Both the position numbers and the translations under genes were made by a program. Shown in pieces: positions 35,801-47,678 of a stretch of DNA of 64,000 nt. Source of the stretch: Ectocarpus siliculosus (taxonomy: Eukaryota; Sar; Phaeophyceae; Ectocarpales; Ectocarpaceae); the NCBI GenBank assembly GCA_000310025.1, contig FN649727.1:949025-1013024 (forward strand). Reading direction: 5' to 3'. The notes below the pieces were generated by a model. That model was not told the origin of the DNA, searched no databases, and was given only the letters and a program-made list of their open reading frames with translations. Every line of letters begins with the position of its first letter. Position 1 is the first letter of the stretch.

Positions 35801-36929
35801 ACCGCCGAACCGTTCTGAATCCGATCACCAGCTGTCGGCGTGCGGAACGCTTCGAAGCACCGTGGTTGCTGCGAGCGGAGCGCCCTGACTGGCTGAGTCC
35901 GTAAGAGCCGAAGACTCAACCGTACGAGAGGCTTCTCGCGCGAGATAAGCCGGCCCGGAACTGGTGGGTGCCACTGACGCGTTTCCTATGCCTCTTGCGT
36001 CTGTGTGTCGGCAAGAGGCACACCGCACCAACACAAAGCGTCAAGGTGCAGCCGGGGCGTGGCAGCTTGAGAATGTGTTCATTAGCACACATTTTCGCGA
36101 ATATGTCTCAAACGTAGGTAGTTATTTTTATTTAACTTGCTCCCTGTGGCTTTGGAGCATGGTCAGTTGGCTGCGGGTCCGAGGACGATGTGTGTGCGCA
36201 CGGCATTCGTCTAATGGCGCTCCAACTACAGCAGCAGCAGCACTGTATATAGAGCCAGCAGACGACCGGCTGCCTGGTGTAAGATCATGTTTCCACTAAA
36301 CGCTGTACATATCGTCTGCATTGTTGAGCGTACCATTGCGACAAGAAGCAGCAAGGTACTAAGCAAACGGCCCGAGAAGGACGCACGAGAACCCTGTCCC
36401 GCAACCAAGATGCTGTTCCCCCCCAGCTCTTGTACTTGTCGGCAGTACCAACTCCCCACATAGACGCGCGCGAGTGGTGCCCCCGGAGGAGGGGCATTAT
36501 TTGCGGGACTTGAACAACAAGCGAGAGACTGCCGCTCTCAACATCATATCTCACCGACACTGAAAGATGATGACGGTATTGCTCGAGACGATGTAGAGGC
36601 GAAGGCCGTTCGAGCCAGGGAGCTAATCAAGCGTGTGCGCGACCCCCAGACGGCAACGCACAGCAAGCACACAGACGGGACGGGGCTTACAGAAGGTACC
36701 CCGTCAACTGTCCGCGTTACATACGAATCTACGGAACCCCTCTTGCTGGCTGTGACTGTTGAGCTGCCAGCATCCGCCGTACCCACACAGACGCCCTCTC
36801 CCCACTACTGCTGTGGTGCACCAAACCGAATAGCACAACGCGGAGGCAACCACATTCAATATTGAGTCCGTCGCTACTGGCCTCATCTCCCTTTGAAGAT
36901 TGACGTTTTGCCCCTTTTACTCGCCAAAC
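35801..36929. other. Shared upstream region of divergent genes
   Basis: About 1.1 kb between two start codons. A plus-strand frame at about 36490-36865 (IARDDVEAKAVRARELIKRV, then VRDPQTATHSK) reads like protein for some 120 codons before a stop at 36865, but no start, splice site or family could be fixed; it may be an unmodelled exon or a fossil. Otherwise nothing recognised. Confidence 0.4.
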
Positions 36930-37479
36930 ATGACCATGATTCGCGGCTTGGTCGGCCTGTCCTTCATCTGCACCGCAGCAGGCTTCGCCGGCCCCATCTC
37001 CACACGATCGCGTGCCACCGGGAGCAGCAGTAGCAGCACCTCGTTCAAGTCGTCGGCAAGACAGCAAGGACCACAGCTCATGAAGGGGTGGCGTTCTTCC
37101 AGGCAGCGCACAACGACGTGCATGACAGCACAGCAAGAGGGAGATGCATCGGAGGCGGCCCCAGCTGCGCCGGCGCCCAGGCTGAAGAGGGTGCGGAGGC
37201 GACGGAAGGACGGCGGGACTTCGGTAGCGGTAGCAGGAGAGGATGAGGGGAAGGCGTCGACTTCTGTGGTTGAGGAGCAGGCACCACCGCCGGCATCACC
37301 TCCTGTTGCTGCTGCATCGCAGGTGGTCTCGCCGCCTCCGGCTGCGGTTGCCCCGCCGGCCGTTCCTGTTGCCGCAGAGCAGGTACAGCAGCAGCAGCGG
37401 GCTGCTGCTGTGGAGGAGGAGGCCCCTCGTTCCGTTGGAGGGACTAAGGGGACAAAGGTAAGAGGCCTTCATGCCTTGG

Positions 37480-37515
<36 letters not shown>

Positions 37516-38628
37516 TGTGGGGTAGGTGGCCCACCTCTCTCTCTCTCTCTCTGCTGAGGAACTGCATTCTGTTGATGAGTCGTGGAGCCGGAACAAAATG
37601 TACTTCAACTTCATCATGCACACAACTGCTACCTACACGTGCACGCACAGGCCTTTCACATTTCTGCAACAGGTCACGCTATTGCTTAATTGTAAACAGC
37701 GTGCGTTCGTCGGCCTGGGTGTGCTCGAAACCAGGCTGCTCATAATGTGCCCCGCTTGAAAGCCGGGGTGCCTTGTATGTATGCATACGAAAAATGCGCG
37801 GCGTTGTAAACAGTATATGTACCTGTTCGCCAGGCGTCGGTCCATTCCCTCTGAATACTGAATGTTCCCCGCCGCGGTACGCTTCAACCCCTTGTTTGGG
37901 TTGAGACGCCGTACAACCCACAACACGCGCGCAAGTAGAACTACCCCCGCTGACCCAACACGTCGCGCCTTTATTGTAAGTATATACTATCGATTAAGAA
38001 AAACATCATCTTCCACAATATGTTGTAGGTGCGCGTGGTGGACAGCTCCGACGACGACATGTCCGAAAAGCTCGCGGGAGTCGCTTCCGCCGCCTCGGGG
38101 GCCGCGGGAGGCGCCGCCTCGGCCGTGGGCGGCGCCGCCAAGTCCGCGATGGGCGCCGCGATGTCGATGCTGGGCCAAGGCGGCGCGCCCGCGGCCGACG
38201 AGTTCGACATCGACAGCATGCCGGCGCCGGGCGAGCGGGGCCAGGCGCGGCGGGCGGGGAAGCGGACGACCCCCGGCAAGACGGCGTCGGAGCTGGCGGA
38301 CCTCGGCGCGGACATCGAGCGCTTCCGCCGGGCGGAGAACCGGCAGCCGGAGACCGCGGGGGAGTCGATCGCCTCGGGCGCCAAGGACATCATCTCCACC
38401 ATCATCAGCATCGACTTCTTCGTCGTGATCGCCTTCATGCTCTGGTTCATCGCCGGGGTCGTGTCCTCCTATGGCTTCAGCAACACCTTCCTGCTCGACC
38501 AGTTCAACGACAAGTGGACTCCGGTCGTGCAGCCGGCGCTCGGGGTGCTGATGGGAGGCACCATCGCGGGCGGGGTAGTGTCCAAGCTCGGTGGGTCGGG
38601 GAACGACGAGGACGACAACCGTCCATAG
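36930..38628 (+). CDS. Plastid-targeted membrane protein of unknown function
   Basis: Two exons, 36930-37457 and 38029-38628, phase 0, 375 residues. The N-terminus MTMIRGLVGLSFICTAAGFA is a signal peptide ending in Ala-Gly followed by Phe, then a Ser/Arg-rich stretch without acidic residues: the bipartite leader that sends proteins into the complex plastids of stramenopiles. Residues 60-175 are low complexity (Ala, Pro, Gln, Arg). Exon 2 starts acidic (VDSSDDDMSEKL), has an Ala/Gly-rich amphipathic part, then one clear transmembrane helix (DFFVVIAFMLWFIAGVVSSY) and a second hydrophobic helix (VQPALGVLMGGTIAGGVVSK) near the C-terminus, suggesting a thylakoid or inner envelope protein with both helices close to the end. 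I do not recognise the family. A CTG microsatellite starts about 23 bases after the donor of intron 1. Confidence 0.8.
37480..37513. repeat. (CTG)n microsatellite just after a splice donor
   Basis: About eleven CTG units in intron 1 of the plastid protein gene, beginning 23 bases downstream of its GT. A short (CT)n run follows at 37535-37552. Confidence 0.9.
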
Positions 38629-40854
38629 TGAACGGGTCCCGCACCAGTTGGGGGATGTGATGGAAAGGGGTCGAGGATTGGGATCTCTTTTTTGCTCGAC
38701 GTGGTTCGTTGGCCGAGAGGCAGTTTGATGCAGAAAGTAGAACTTACATGTTGTGCTGCATGGCAGGGCTTCTTGTTGCTCGACGGAACCGCGGGACTTG
38801 GTTCGGAAGAACCAGAGGCAACCCTAGACTGTTACGGTAGGTTTCGTTTGGTCGGGCCCTAACCCACTGACTGTAAACGCACCTATGCGTGAGGCGGAAT
38901 CGCTATCTGACACCTGCAGGCCGGCGTAGGGGGGGTCTATTTCGTATTTCACATCGAAGGAAGGCCAAAAATGAAATGGGTCTTTGCCGTTCTCCTAACA
39001 AAAAATACTAAATACTAGCTTTCCCAAATATTCCTTGGTTTGATTGCAAGCTGGGCCACGTGGTCCGTTCGCCCCCGACAACAGTCCGTGTTTGCCCAGC
39101 GAGCTCGAGTTTTCATGGCAGGGCGCTGAAATTCCGCTGTACTGACTTGGTGTGCCGTGCGGCGGCTTTTGCAGTTGGTGAAGGTGGCAGCGGATGGGTA
39201 TGGTTCTCCCAGCCTCTTGAAAATGTATCTTCGAATATGGCGACATGTTACCTAGAAGCCATCCGCCTCGGACATTGTGGTTCGGCTGGGCTCATGGTGG
39301 TGCAGCAGCCATCGTTCAGCGCAAACGGCGCGGCTTCATGCATCGAACGATAGGAAATGAGCCTCGGCGACGTGCTCGTAGTCGCACAAATCTACATCGG
39401 GTGAGGGATGGTGCGGTCTATGGCATGTGTCTCCGAAAAAACACAACCGCCTTCGCGTACTTGTGACTGTCCAGAAGGTAATGATTGGCCCAAGGACTCG
39501 GTGTGTTGGACTCTTCGAAAGCGAAACCAAAAGTAAAAATTGGCCAATCAGGAAGCTGCGGGCATCTGCAGTTGTTTTCAAGTACCTCTAAGGCAGTGCT
39601 GCTCGTGTTCGGGCGCCTCCGTGTTTTCTCTCTGAACAGCAGCGTGCACTCTACGCCAAAGCATGATATTGGTGGACACGTTGAGGCTTATGATGCTACC
39701 CCCCTTCCCCCCCCTCCAAGCTATGATGTTTTTTCACGCGCACTGCGTTCTTGAAAATGGATGGCTTTCTAGTTGTCACGCTCATTTTCTTCTGTAAAGC
39801 GTTCACCCCAGGAATGTGCGACCGCTCCTTGCGGGTGCTCAGGGGTCGCCCAGAATCTTCCCTGTCCCCGCACCGTCCTGCGGTTGCATGTGTTTGCGGT
39901 CACCATTCGAGCAAACCAGGATACACAAGAAACATTGCAGAGCTGACCACTGACATCGCTTTTTCGACCACGTGGTATTTCGCTATGTAAGCACACGTCT
40001 GTTGGATCCTAGCGAACACTCCTGCGTCACTAGTAGCTCCGCCTTACATGCAGTTCCGCTAAGATCATCGACCGTTCGGGTGCAAACCGAGGTTGGAGAT
40101 TGCTACGTAGTCAGAGAAAGCGTACAGAGCGGATCGTAAGGAACACGTGTATTTCCACCTTAGCTTGCACGCGGCAACGTGACCAGGCGTCGAAATGATA
40201 TCTTCGAAATACGTCCTGGCCTTCTATTGCAACAACGTCGCCCGTGTGTGGCATCGCAAGCTCATCCGCGAAAAATATCAAGCGAGACTCCGGGGAGAGT
40301 CGGCGGCAGCAGCCTACAAAACATGTACACCTTCCCTCATAATATTCTCTAAGGGTGATCCAGTTATTGACTAACTGTAGAGACCGCCACGGACGGATTG
40401 TATCGCCACAGGCATACTTACAAACACAAAATCCCATTGTTCCCCCCCGCAGTCTTCAACCAGAAACGGGCTTTGCACGGCACACACAGAGGACAAGCAC
40501 TACCCGTCTTGCCGGCAGCGGACAAGCGCTAGCCTTCTCGCCGGCAGCGGGAAAACAAAAAAAATATATTCAACCGCGCCACGTCGCTACGCAATTCCAC
40601 CAAGTCAAACTATACATTTTCTACAAACTGCCCGATGCAACACCGAAGATAGGCTGGCCGACCTTCGAAACACGCGGGGACAGAGGGAGGTCTGGTCGTT
40701 TCCGTCTCCCGCGCTATCTACATAGCCGACAAGATCATCAAGGCTTAGCAGTTATCTACATAAACGTGTGTACATACACCAAAAGCACCCTATCACCTAT
40801 CGCGGGGTTACAATCTCTTCGCATGAACATCACATCGCATCGCATCGCGCTCTG
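38629..40854. other. Intergenic, nothing recognised
   Basis: Open frames of up to 170 codons exist on both strands but show neither splice-consistent chains nor family motifs. A 21-bp near-duplicate GCCGGCAGCGG(A/G) with AAGC lies at 40510-40555. Confidence 0.45.
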
Positions 40855-42647
40855 CTACTGCACGCGGAGGTAGTGGGACCAGGAGCTCGCGACCACCTTG
40901 GGTCTGCTGAGCGGCTTGATCACGCACACTCTTCCCCCGCCCACCTCTGCCGCAAGCCACTCGTTGCTATTTCTGCGGTTCGCCAGCGGCACGAACTCCG
41001 GCGGAGGTCCCGACTCGCCGCGGAAGCAGGCCTCCTCCAGCATGAGATCCACGGATTCCGCCAGCGACAGGAGCTCGAATCCGCCGATGACGCCCTGCGC
41101 GGGAGGAGGTGGAGGAAGGCGCGGGATGTCAGGGCCGATGCGAAGCAGAGGGGAAAGGGGCAGCAGGGGTGGCATGGGCAGCGACCGGCGGCGGCCAGAC
41201 GCCCCTATAAAACAAGGCCTATCGCTGCTGGGGAAATCTGTGTTTCCCTGTTACTGTTCATAGGCTTGCGATACATCTCTTCGCAAGTCACCCTCTCAAT
41301 GACGGATGCGGAGGGGTCGCGGGATCAACACAAGGACATACGAACAACGGTGTTGGGCAGCCACATCCTGTTCAATGCTTCCACTCTTTGTGTGCAGAAT
41401 TGCTCTGTCCGAAACTGATGTAAAAAAAGAGTAAATAGTGATCCATAATATGCATAGGCCTTGTTGGACAGCAAAAGAAAGTGGCCTTAGAGCATACGTA
41501 AATGCACACGCCTTCGATACGTTGAGATCAGGACACGGGAAGCAACCGGTAGGATAGAGAACTGATGCACCAAAATCTGCAGCGAACAAATAAGTCACGA
41601 CGACAACGACACTCAAGAGGCCTAGACAAGACTTAGACTTTGTAGACAACTGCGCACCTCCGAGCGCAGCCAGCCAGAGCGCGCCTGGCCGTCGAACAGG
41701 AGGAAAGAAGCCCTGGCTTCGTCCGGGAACAAGACGCCTGTCCGCTGCTCGGCGTTCATCGTGTCGGCCAGCGTCGCGCCGGGGTTGAAAACGCTCGACG
41801 GGGAACGCGCGAAACGGCGGAGGTCCTTTTCGCGAGAAGAGATCGAGAGAGAGAAAGAGATCGGGGAGGGGGGTAAGTCGGAGTTCACCGCCTAGACTAT
41901 TGGGCGAAGAACATGCCAGTGATGACATTTGTGGCCGGTGCGAAACCTGGCCCGCCGTGTAGCGGAGAGCGGCGACTGGTGTACAAAGATGTGCTCCGTT
42001 CGATGTTCAACTCAACATATTTTGGCGTGCGTGTGTTTGCCACACGGATCATCGCCATGCCTCAGCAGAACCAGGCTTGCGCCACGATGGCACCAAGCCT
42101 TGGCCTTGCGGGACACTGTGGCGTGCGGACGTGCGGACGATCTGGTAGACAAACTATTGCCGCGAGGCGCTGACTACATGCACTTCGTCAGACATCTGCA
42201 TACAAGACCAAAGGACACAGCAGTGCTTCCGCAGCAAACTCGTATGAAAACATGAACGAGGCGTATTTGCTGCCGCACCTGGAACGCTCCAGAGACACGA
42301 TGCAGCGCGCGCCGCTGGCGCACGTAGACCGCCTTCCCTTGCCCATCCCCCACCCCTTTGTCAGTCCAGCACCCGGAGGACGCAACCGCTACTCGTCCCG
42401 CTCTGCAGGCCTGTTCCACCTCGAGCCAACTTTCCGGTGCAAGGTATCCCAAGAGCAAGTTGGCGGGATCTCTGTTTAGTCTGAGGAAGGAAGCGGCCGG
42501 AGAAGCGGCCTCAGAACGGGCGAGCGCGGGTAGGGTGAGCTTCAGCGTTGTTGTCGGCGTGCACTCCCCTCCTGGCAGAGCCGTCTCGATGTTCAACCTC
42601 CTGCCGTCGCGAGCTTGAACCTCCAGGACGACTCGTCTTTCTCCCAT
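40855..42647 (-). CDS. F-box and SMI1/KNR4 (SUKH) domain protein, FBXO3-like
   Basis: Exons 42647-42279, 41825-41658 and 41094-40855 join in phase 0 and encode 258 residues. Residues 60-105 look like a diverged F-box (NRDPANLLLGYLAPESWLEV, then a WTDK tail), which would dock on Skp1 in an SCF ubiquitin ligase. From about residue 125 the SMI1/KNR4 pattern appears: FNPGATLADTMNAEQRTG, LFPDEARASFLLFDGQ (compare LPEDVRASYLLHDGQ-type motifs), then IGGFELLSLAESVDLMLEE and EWLAAEVGGGRVCVI. FBXO3 combines exactly these two domains and adds an ApaG domain, which is absent here because the frame stops soon after the SUKH end. The role is inferred as substrate recognition for ubiquitination. The acceptor of exon 2 (CGCGAAAAG|GAC) has a weak pyrimidine tract but keeps the phase. 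It is divergent from the Acinus gene, 460 bp away. Confidence 0.72.
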
Positions 42648-43107
42648 TGCAGCAGCAATTCCTCGACCCAAATGATTGTCAAATGTCGGCGTCAGAGGGT
42701 GTGGACTGTCTCCTTCAAGAATATACGTCTTGCGCGTTCAAGAGACAAGACACACAGCCGACTTCCGACAGGAGGAACCACGATGTGAACGCACGCCGAT
42801 GCACTCGAGTTGGGGGGGCCGATAGCTAATATATTGGGAGTTCCCCCGTACCCCGGCTTAGATACTCCGTGCCGCGATGCCCCGGAGAGCAGCAACAGAG
42901 GGGCAAACACAGCAGATTCATCCCTTTGCTTCGTCGTGGGTTGGGTTGTTAGGTCCCTTCCTGTCACGCCGACCGTTCGCTCGCGTTTGTAGACTTTCGC
43001 TTTGCTCGTGCACTACTACTGTTTTGCAGGTGTGCTTGCGTTTTGATCCGCGGAGAGAGAGTTGTTCTCTACACAACCAACTATTCTTTGGGCGACGTTT
43101 GGGCGCG
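42648..43107. promoter_or_regulatory. Putative bidirectional promoter, F-box protein / Acinus
   Basis: 460 bp separate the two start codons of head-to-head genes, so both 5' untranslated regions and promoters must lie here. No TATA box or other clear element was recognised. The call rests on geometry only. Confidence 0.4.
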
Positions 43108-46100
43108 ATGGAGGAGTCCTCGGTGTCCATCGACGAGGTGTCGTCGCTAACCGTACCCAAGCTCAAGGCAGAGCTCACGAGGCTGAACCAGCCTGTCGGA
43201 GGGCTCAAGAGGAAGGCTCAGCTAGTCGAAGCGCTCACCGTGAGTGCCTTGATATAGTTGGAACCTCGCGGATCCGTCAGTTTTTTGCCGTGTTTTTTCC
43301 AGTTTGTCACGCGCGGCGTGGCTGCTCGCCGCACACGCCTGTACAGCTGTCAGCGCCCACTCCAGGGCGGGGTTGGCGCGGATCCTTCGCTTGGCTTGGC
43401 ACCAAGTACTAGAGAGATAGTTCCTGTTATTTTGGGGCTAGATTGCAGCGTCTACAGATTTCAACAAAGCGATTGCACTGGATTTGCAGTGTTCGTCGAA
43501 GACTACACTTGTAACCTGCAAACTCTGTAGACTAAATAAAACCATAATTTCACGGAGCTCCCGCTCCCGATCATTTGCGATCATCGCTGAGGAGACTCGC
43601 TTGTTGCATTATTGCGCGCGGATGCTCTTGGGCTGAAAGGAAGTACGGAAGGCGTTTGCATGGTGGAGGATGCCTCGACCCCTCGGCCAGAAGCAATCCT
43701 CCGATGCTGAACCCACAACAACCGGTTTTTGAGTCGCTCGCTTTGTATGCCTACCGGTTCTTGAGGCGCAACAAGCCTGGTCGGTGTAGCTCGTTTCATG
43801 CCAACCGATATTTTTCCCATTTCATCGTCGGCCGGAGACAACAAAGGAGTGCACACCTCAGCTCCCTCCTTGCTTTCCGATTTATGCCACACCCAACCTT
43901 CCCCCAGGCGTACATTGAGAAACAGCAACAAGACGGGGGCACGGAAGGAAGCGGACAGGGAAAAGAAGCCGAAAACGCCCCCGCTGCTGGCGAAACCTCC
44001 CCAACCCCCGAGGCGGCGGCGGCGGCGGTGCAGCCGCAAGAGAAAGACACAGCCGAGGAGAACCCGGAGACTGAGCCACCTGTCCAAGAGGAGCCGGTCG
44101 CTGCGGACGAGGAGGTGGCGCCGATGGACGTCGCGGCAGACAGCGGCACAGCAGAAGCGGACACACCATCGGCGCAGCAGGAAGAACCGGCGGTGGCGGG
44201 AGCTGATAACGGCAGCAGCAGCGCCGCAGCGGCGGACGAATCTGCGCAGAAAGAGGAAGGCCCGGTGGCGGCCGGTGCCCAAGTAGCTGAGCCAACCGCG
44301 GCAGACGCATCCCCGGCTGAAACTCCCACCCGCAGGGGGCGAAAGCGCTCGGCCCGTACGGACGACATCGAGGCAGCTCCGGCCGAGCAGCCCAACCCTT
44401 CCAGTGGGGGCGACGAAGGGAAAGAAGCCGGGGACAAGGCCGAGGAACAGTTGCCCAAGCGTAAGCAGTCTTTGCCGGCGTCGCCGGCTGCGAAGCGAAA
44501 GAAGGTTTCGGGCGGAGGTGTTGCTGCTGCTGCTGCTGCGGAACCGGACCCGGCTGCGGCGGTTAAGGTCAAGGGCACCGCCTCGGCGGCACCGGAAGAG
44601 ATTACGCCGCCGGAGCAGCGGGAGAAGGAGCAGCAGGAGACACAGGGGAACGGAAACGGTAGCGCCAAGGCAGCGGAGGAAACGGCGGCACCCGCGGCCG
44701 ACCCGATGGACGAAGAGGAACAAGCAGCGCCTTCTTCCGAGCCTGGGCGCGCTGACGCTTCCGCTCCCGAGACTGCCAGTACCACCGCCGCCGCTGAAAC
44801 TGCCGGAGATCAGTCGGCTCCCGGTGACGGAGTGGAGGGTGAGGGAGACGAGGTGGTGGCGGATCCGGTGACGATTCGGGTGGATAACTTCGTGCGCCCG
44901 TTCACCGCCCAACAGGCGAAGAAGGTGGGTGGCGCGTTCGACCACTTGCGATGGGAATCGATTTTGTGCGTTGGGCTGCTTTCCGACTTTGAAAGCATGG
45001 GTGGTGCATTCAAGCGCTTGCAGTAAGAGTCGATTTGACGCGTTGGATTGCTTCCGAATTTAGCATACAGTGCCTCGATAAGGGCCAGTTTCGCCACGCT
45101 TTAAAGAGGGGGGGGTTTGGACTCGGATCAGGGAAACGTACACGCTTTGCCTGCCCGAGAACGTCGGTGAGCAGACATGGCCATGGGCTTTGGCATGCGG
45201 TGACTCCCACGGAGACCGTGGAGCGGTGGCGTTGTTGGTCAATGCTCTCCTTGGCCCTCCCGGGTGACCCCCATTGTAACTTGTTTTTCGGCACGTCGAT
45301 TTGTGAGGTGAAGGCTTGAACGCTGCTTTTTGATGTTGGCACGATTCTGGCCGGCCGAAGGGGTGGTTCCGTGAGAACCGCCGACAATATCCCTTAATTT
45401 TGGGCAGAAAGTTGCATTGCACAGGAATAATTTGTGGACCGGTGCATGGTAGAACCGTGGTGTGTGTTCTGTGTTTTGAGAACATCCTCATAATGTTTTC
45501 TTGAATACTTGTCGAACGGCATGTGTATGTCGGCGTTGAAGCGACATCTTTTAGTTGTTGAACTCATGGTTTCTTTCTTCGATCCCCCTCCTTATATAAC
45601 ACCCTCACCCATCCCTCTCTCGTATTCTTTTGCTGTGCCTTCTGCTGGATGTTCGTGGATAACCAAACTCCTAAACCCAAACAGCTGCTGGAAGAGAAGG
45701 CCGAAGCACCCGTCATGGAAGGTGGATTCTGGATGGACGGCATCAAGACGCACTGCTACGCCACGTTCGACGGCAAGGAGGCGGCCGAGAGAGCGATGGC
45801 GGCACTGCAGGGCTTGCAGTGGCCCGCCCAGAGCTTCAAGCGGCTTGAGGCGACGCTGGGAGACATGTCGGCGGAGGAGGTGGGTGTTGGCGTGTTGCGT
45901 TTTGGGCGTTTTTTTGTTGGTGGCGAGATTCGGCCACGGCCTTCTACGGCATGCAACCGTAGAGCAGGATGAAGTTCTGTCTAGGCCGCAGACAACAATC
46001 CTGAGGCAAACTACCTCGATGTAACAGCCGGGGTACAGAGTCTGTGAAGCATCGCGGCCTTTTCGTGGTGGCAGTTGTGCAGCCATCAATGTTTATCCTC

Positions 46101-47678
46101 GGGTCGCCGATACCCTGGCGTCTCGGTGGAGGCTGTAGGAAATGCGGCGGGTGAACTCCTCAATGCGAAGGTTGTCTTTTAGCAATAGGATCAGGACAAG
46201 ACGCCGTCCTCTCCATTCTTCGATATCTATATAGTCACCATGTTGCCCGTCTGCTTTCTTTCGCGAGCCGCTGCTGATGCTGCTGATGCTGCTATGGAGA
46301 ATATTGTATTGCGGTCTTGCATAAAGCGCATGAAACAAAATAGTGTTTTGTGGATTAATGACACGAAACGGAAGTGTTCAGCAGTACACAGTCTCACGTC
46401 CCTCTTACGGCTTTGTGCATATCCTGTAGCCCTCCTTTGAAACCAGCTCACCGCCCGTCGACTCGTCTCCTTTTCTGCACTTGCCGCCATCTACGCCTCT
46501 CTCTCTCTGCCTCTCCTCTCCTACCCGATCTGGCCGAAAACGAAAAACGGACCGCCGGCCGCTCGCAATAAATAACGAACAGGCGCGAGCGCGGGATGGG
46601 TCCAAGCGCTCCAACCGACCTTTCCCCGGCATGGACCGTCCCGCCCGCGTCCTGGGACCCCGCGTCACCCCCACCGCGGAAGCGAAGAGCTCACCGGAAG
46701 GCGGCGGCCAGGCTAATGGCAGCGGCGCCCACGCCACTGACGAATCATCGGCGGTGGCCGGCGGCAGCACCGCTCGCGTGCGGGGGAGGGGATCGGTGCA
46801 GGCCCCGGGCGTTGCTGGGTCTAGGGGAGGCGTGCTGGCGGCGAACGTGGAGGCCGAGGTCGGGAGGAGCAGGGGGCAGGACCGAGGGGGGCTCCAACAG
46901 CCGCAGCAAGGGCCGGAAGAAGAGGCCGAGCCGATCATCCTGGACGACATGTTCAGGAAAACCGACGCTAAGCCTTCGCTCTACTGGCTACCGCTCTCAG
47001 AGGAAGAGGTGAGAGAGAGTTGGGGGGAAGGGGGGGGGTAGGGGCAAGGTGGGTTGTGGAGGAGGCGGGTTCCGATGCTGTCGTTGAAGAGATGGTGGGC
47101 TCGGAAAGAGAGTGGTGCGGAATGGCGAAGGTAGACCAATCTGCGGGCTGTGCTTGTCTTCCGGGTGCCTCGGCGTGTTGGTTGTATTAATATAACCTTA
47201 CCTCTTGATTGTTGGCGGGACAACGGCATGCCACTGGCGAACGTCAAAGGCCATGCTGCTCGCTTCCCGCGCAGGGTGGGAGCGCGCACGGCATGTGCTA
47301 CGCTGTATGCACTCTCGGCGAGAAATTCGCGCAACACATGCCCCCGGCGTCCCCGCGTTTTTCTGTGTTGCTGGAAACAAGACAGCCACTACTTTTGCAC
47401 AACCGCCAATCCCCCCGCAATAGGTGGGTCTGCGGAAAAAGAAGATGGAGGAGGATGGCGTGGGCCCCCGAACAACCCCCATGCCCGCCGAGCACATCGA
47501 AGCTGCCATCAAAGGAGGAGGCGGAGGACGGGGAAGCGGCGGCGGCGGAGGTTGGGGCGGGGGCAGGAGGGGGTTCGGGGGTGGCGGCTCCGGTCCTTCG
47601 CGCGCTGGTGGGGGGTACGGTGGCGGTGGAGGGGCGGGGTACTACGGGCGAGCCGGGGGCGGGGGGAGGCGCAGATAG
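43108..47678 (+). CDS. Acinus homologue (SAP / RRM-like / RNPS1-SAP18-binding splicing factor)
   Basis: Five exons, 43108-43239, 43908-44924, 45685-45879, 46583-47008 and 47424-47678, all phase 0, 674 residues. Exon 1 is a complete SAP motif (SSLTVPKLKAELTRLNQPVG, then LKRKAQLVEAL) for DNA/RNA scaffold binding. Exon 2 is a long Ala/Glu/Pro spacer with basic nuclear-localisation-like clusters (RRGRKRSA, PAAKRKK). From its end (IRVDNFVRPFTAQQAKK) into exon 3 (FWMDGIKTHCYATF, then LQWPAQSFKRLEA) runs the RRM-like domain of Acinus. Exon 4 carries the RSB motif DDMFRKTDAKPSLYWLPLSE, through which Acinus nucleates the ASAP complex with RNPS1 and SAP18 on the exon-junction complex. The C-terminus is a Gly/Arg-rich tail. 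Exon 1 to 3 borders are strong; the exon 4 acceptor (ACGAACAG) is plausible. The long antisense frame over exon 2 is a composition artefact. Confidence 0.93.

Noticed and set aside
43581-44945. 454-codon open frame on the minus strand
   Set aside because: It is antisense to Acinus exon 2. It is open because of the Ala/Glu-rich GC-biased codons and has no motif.
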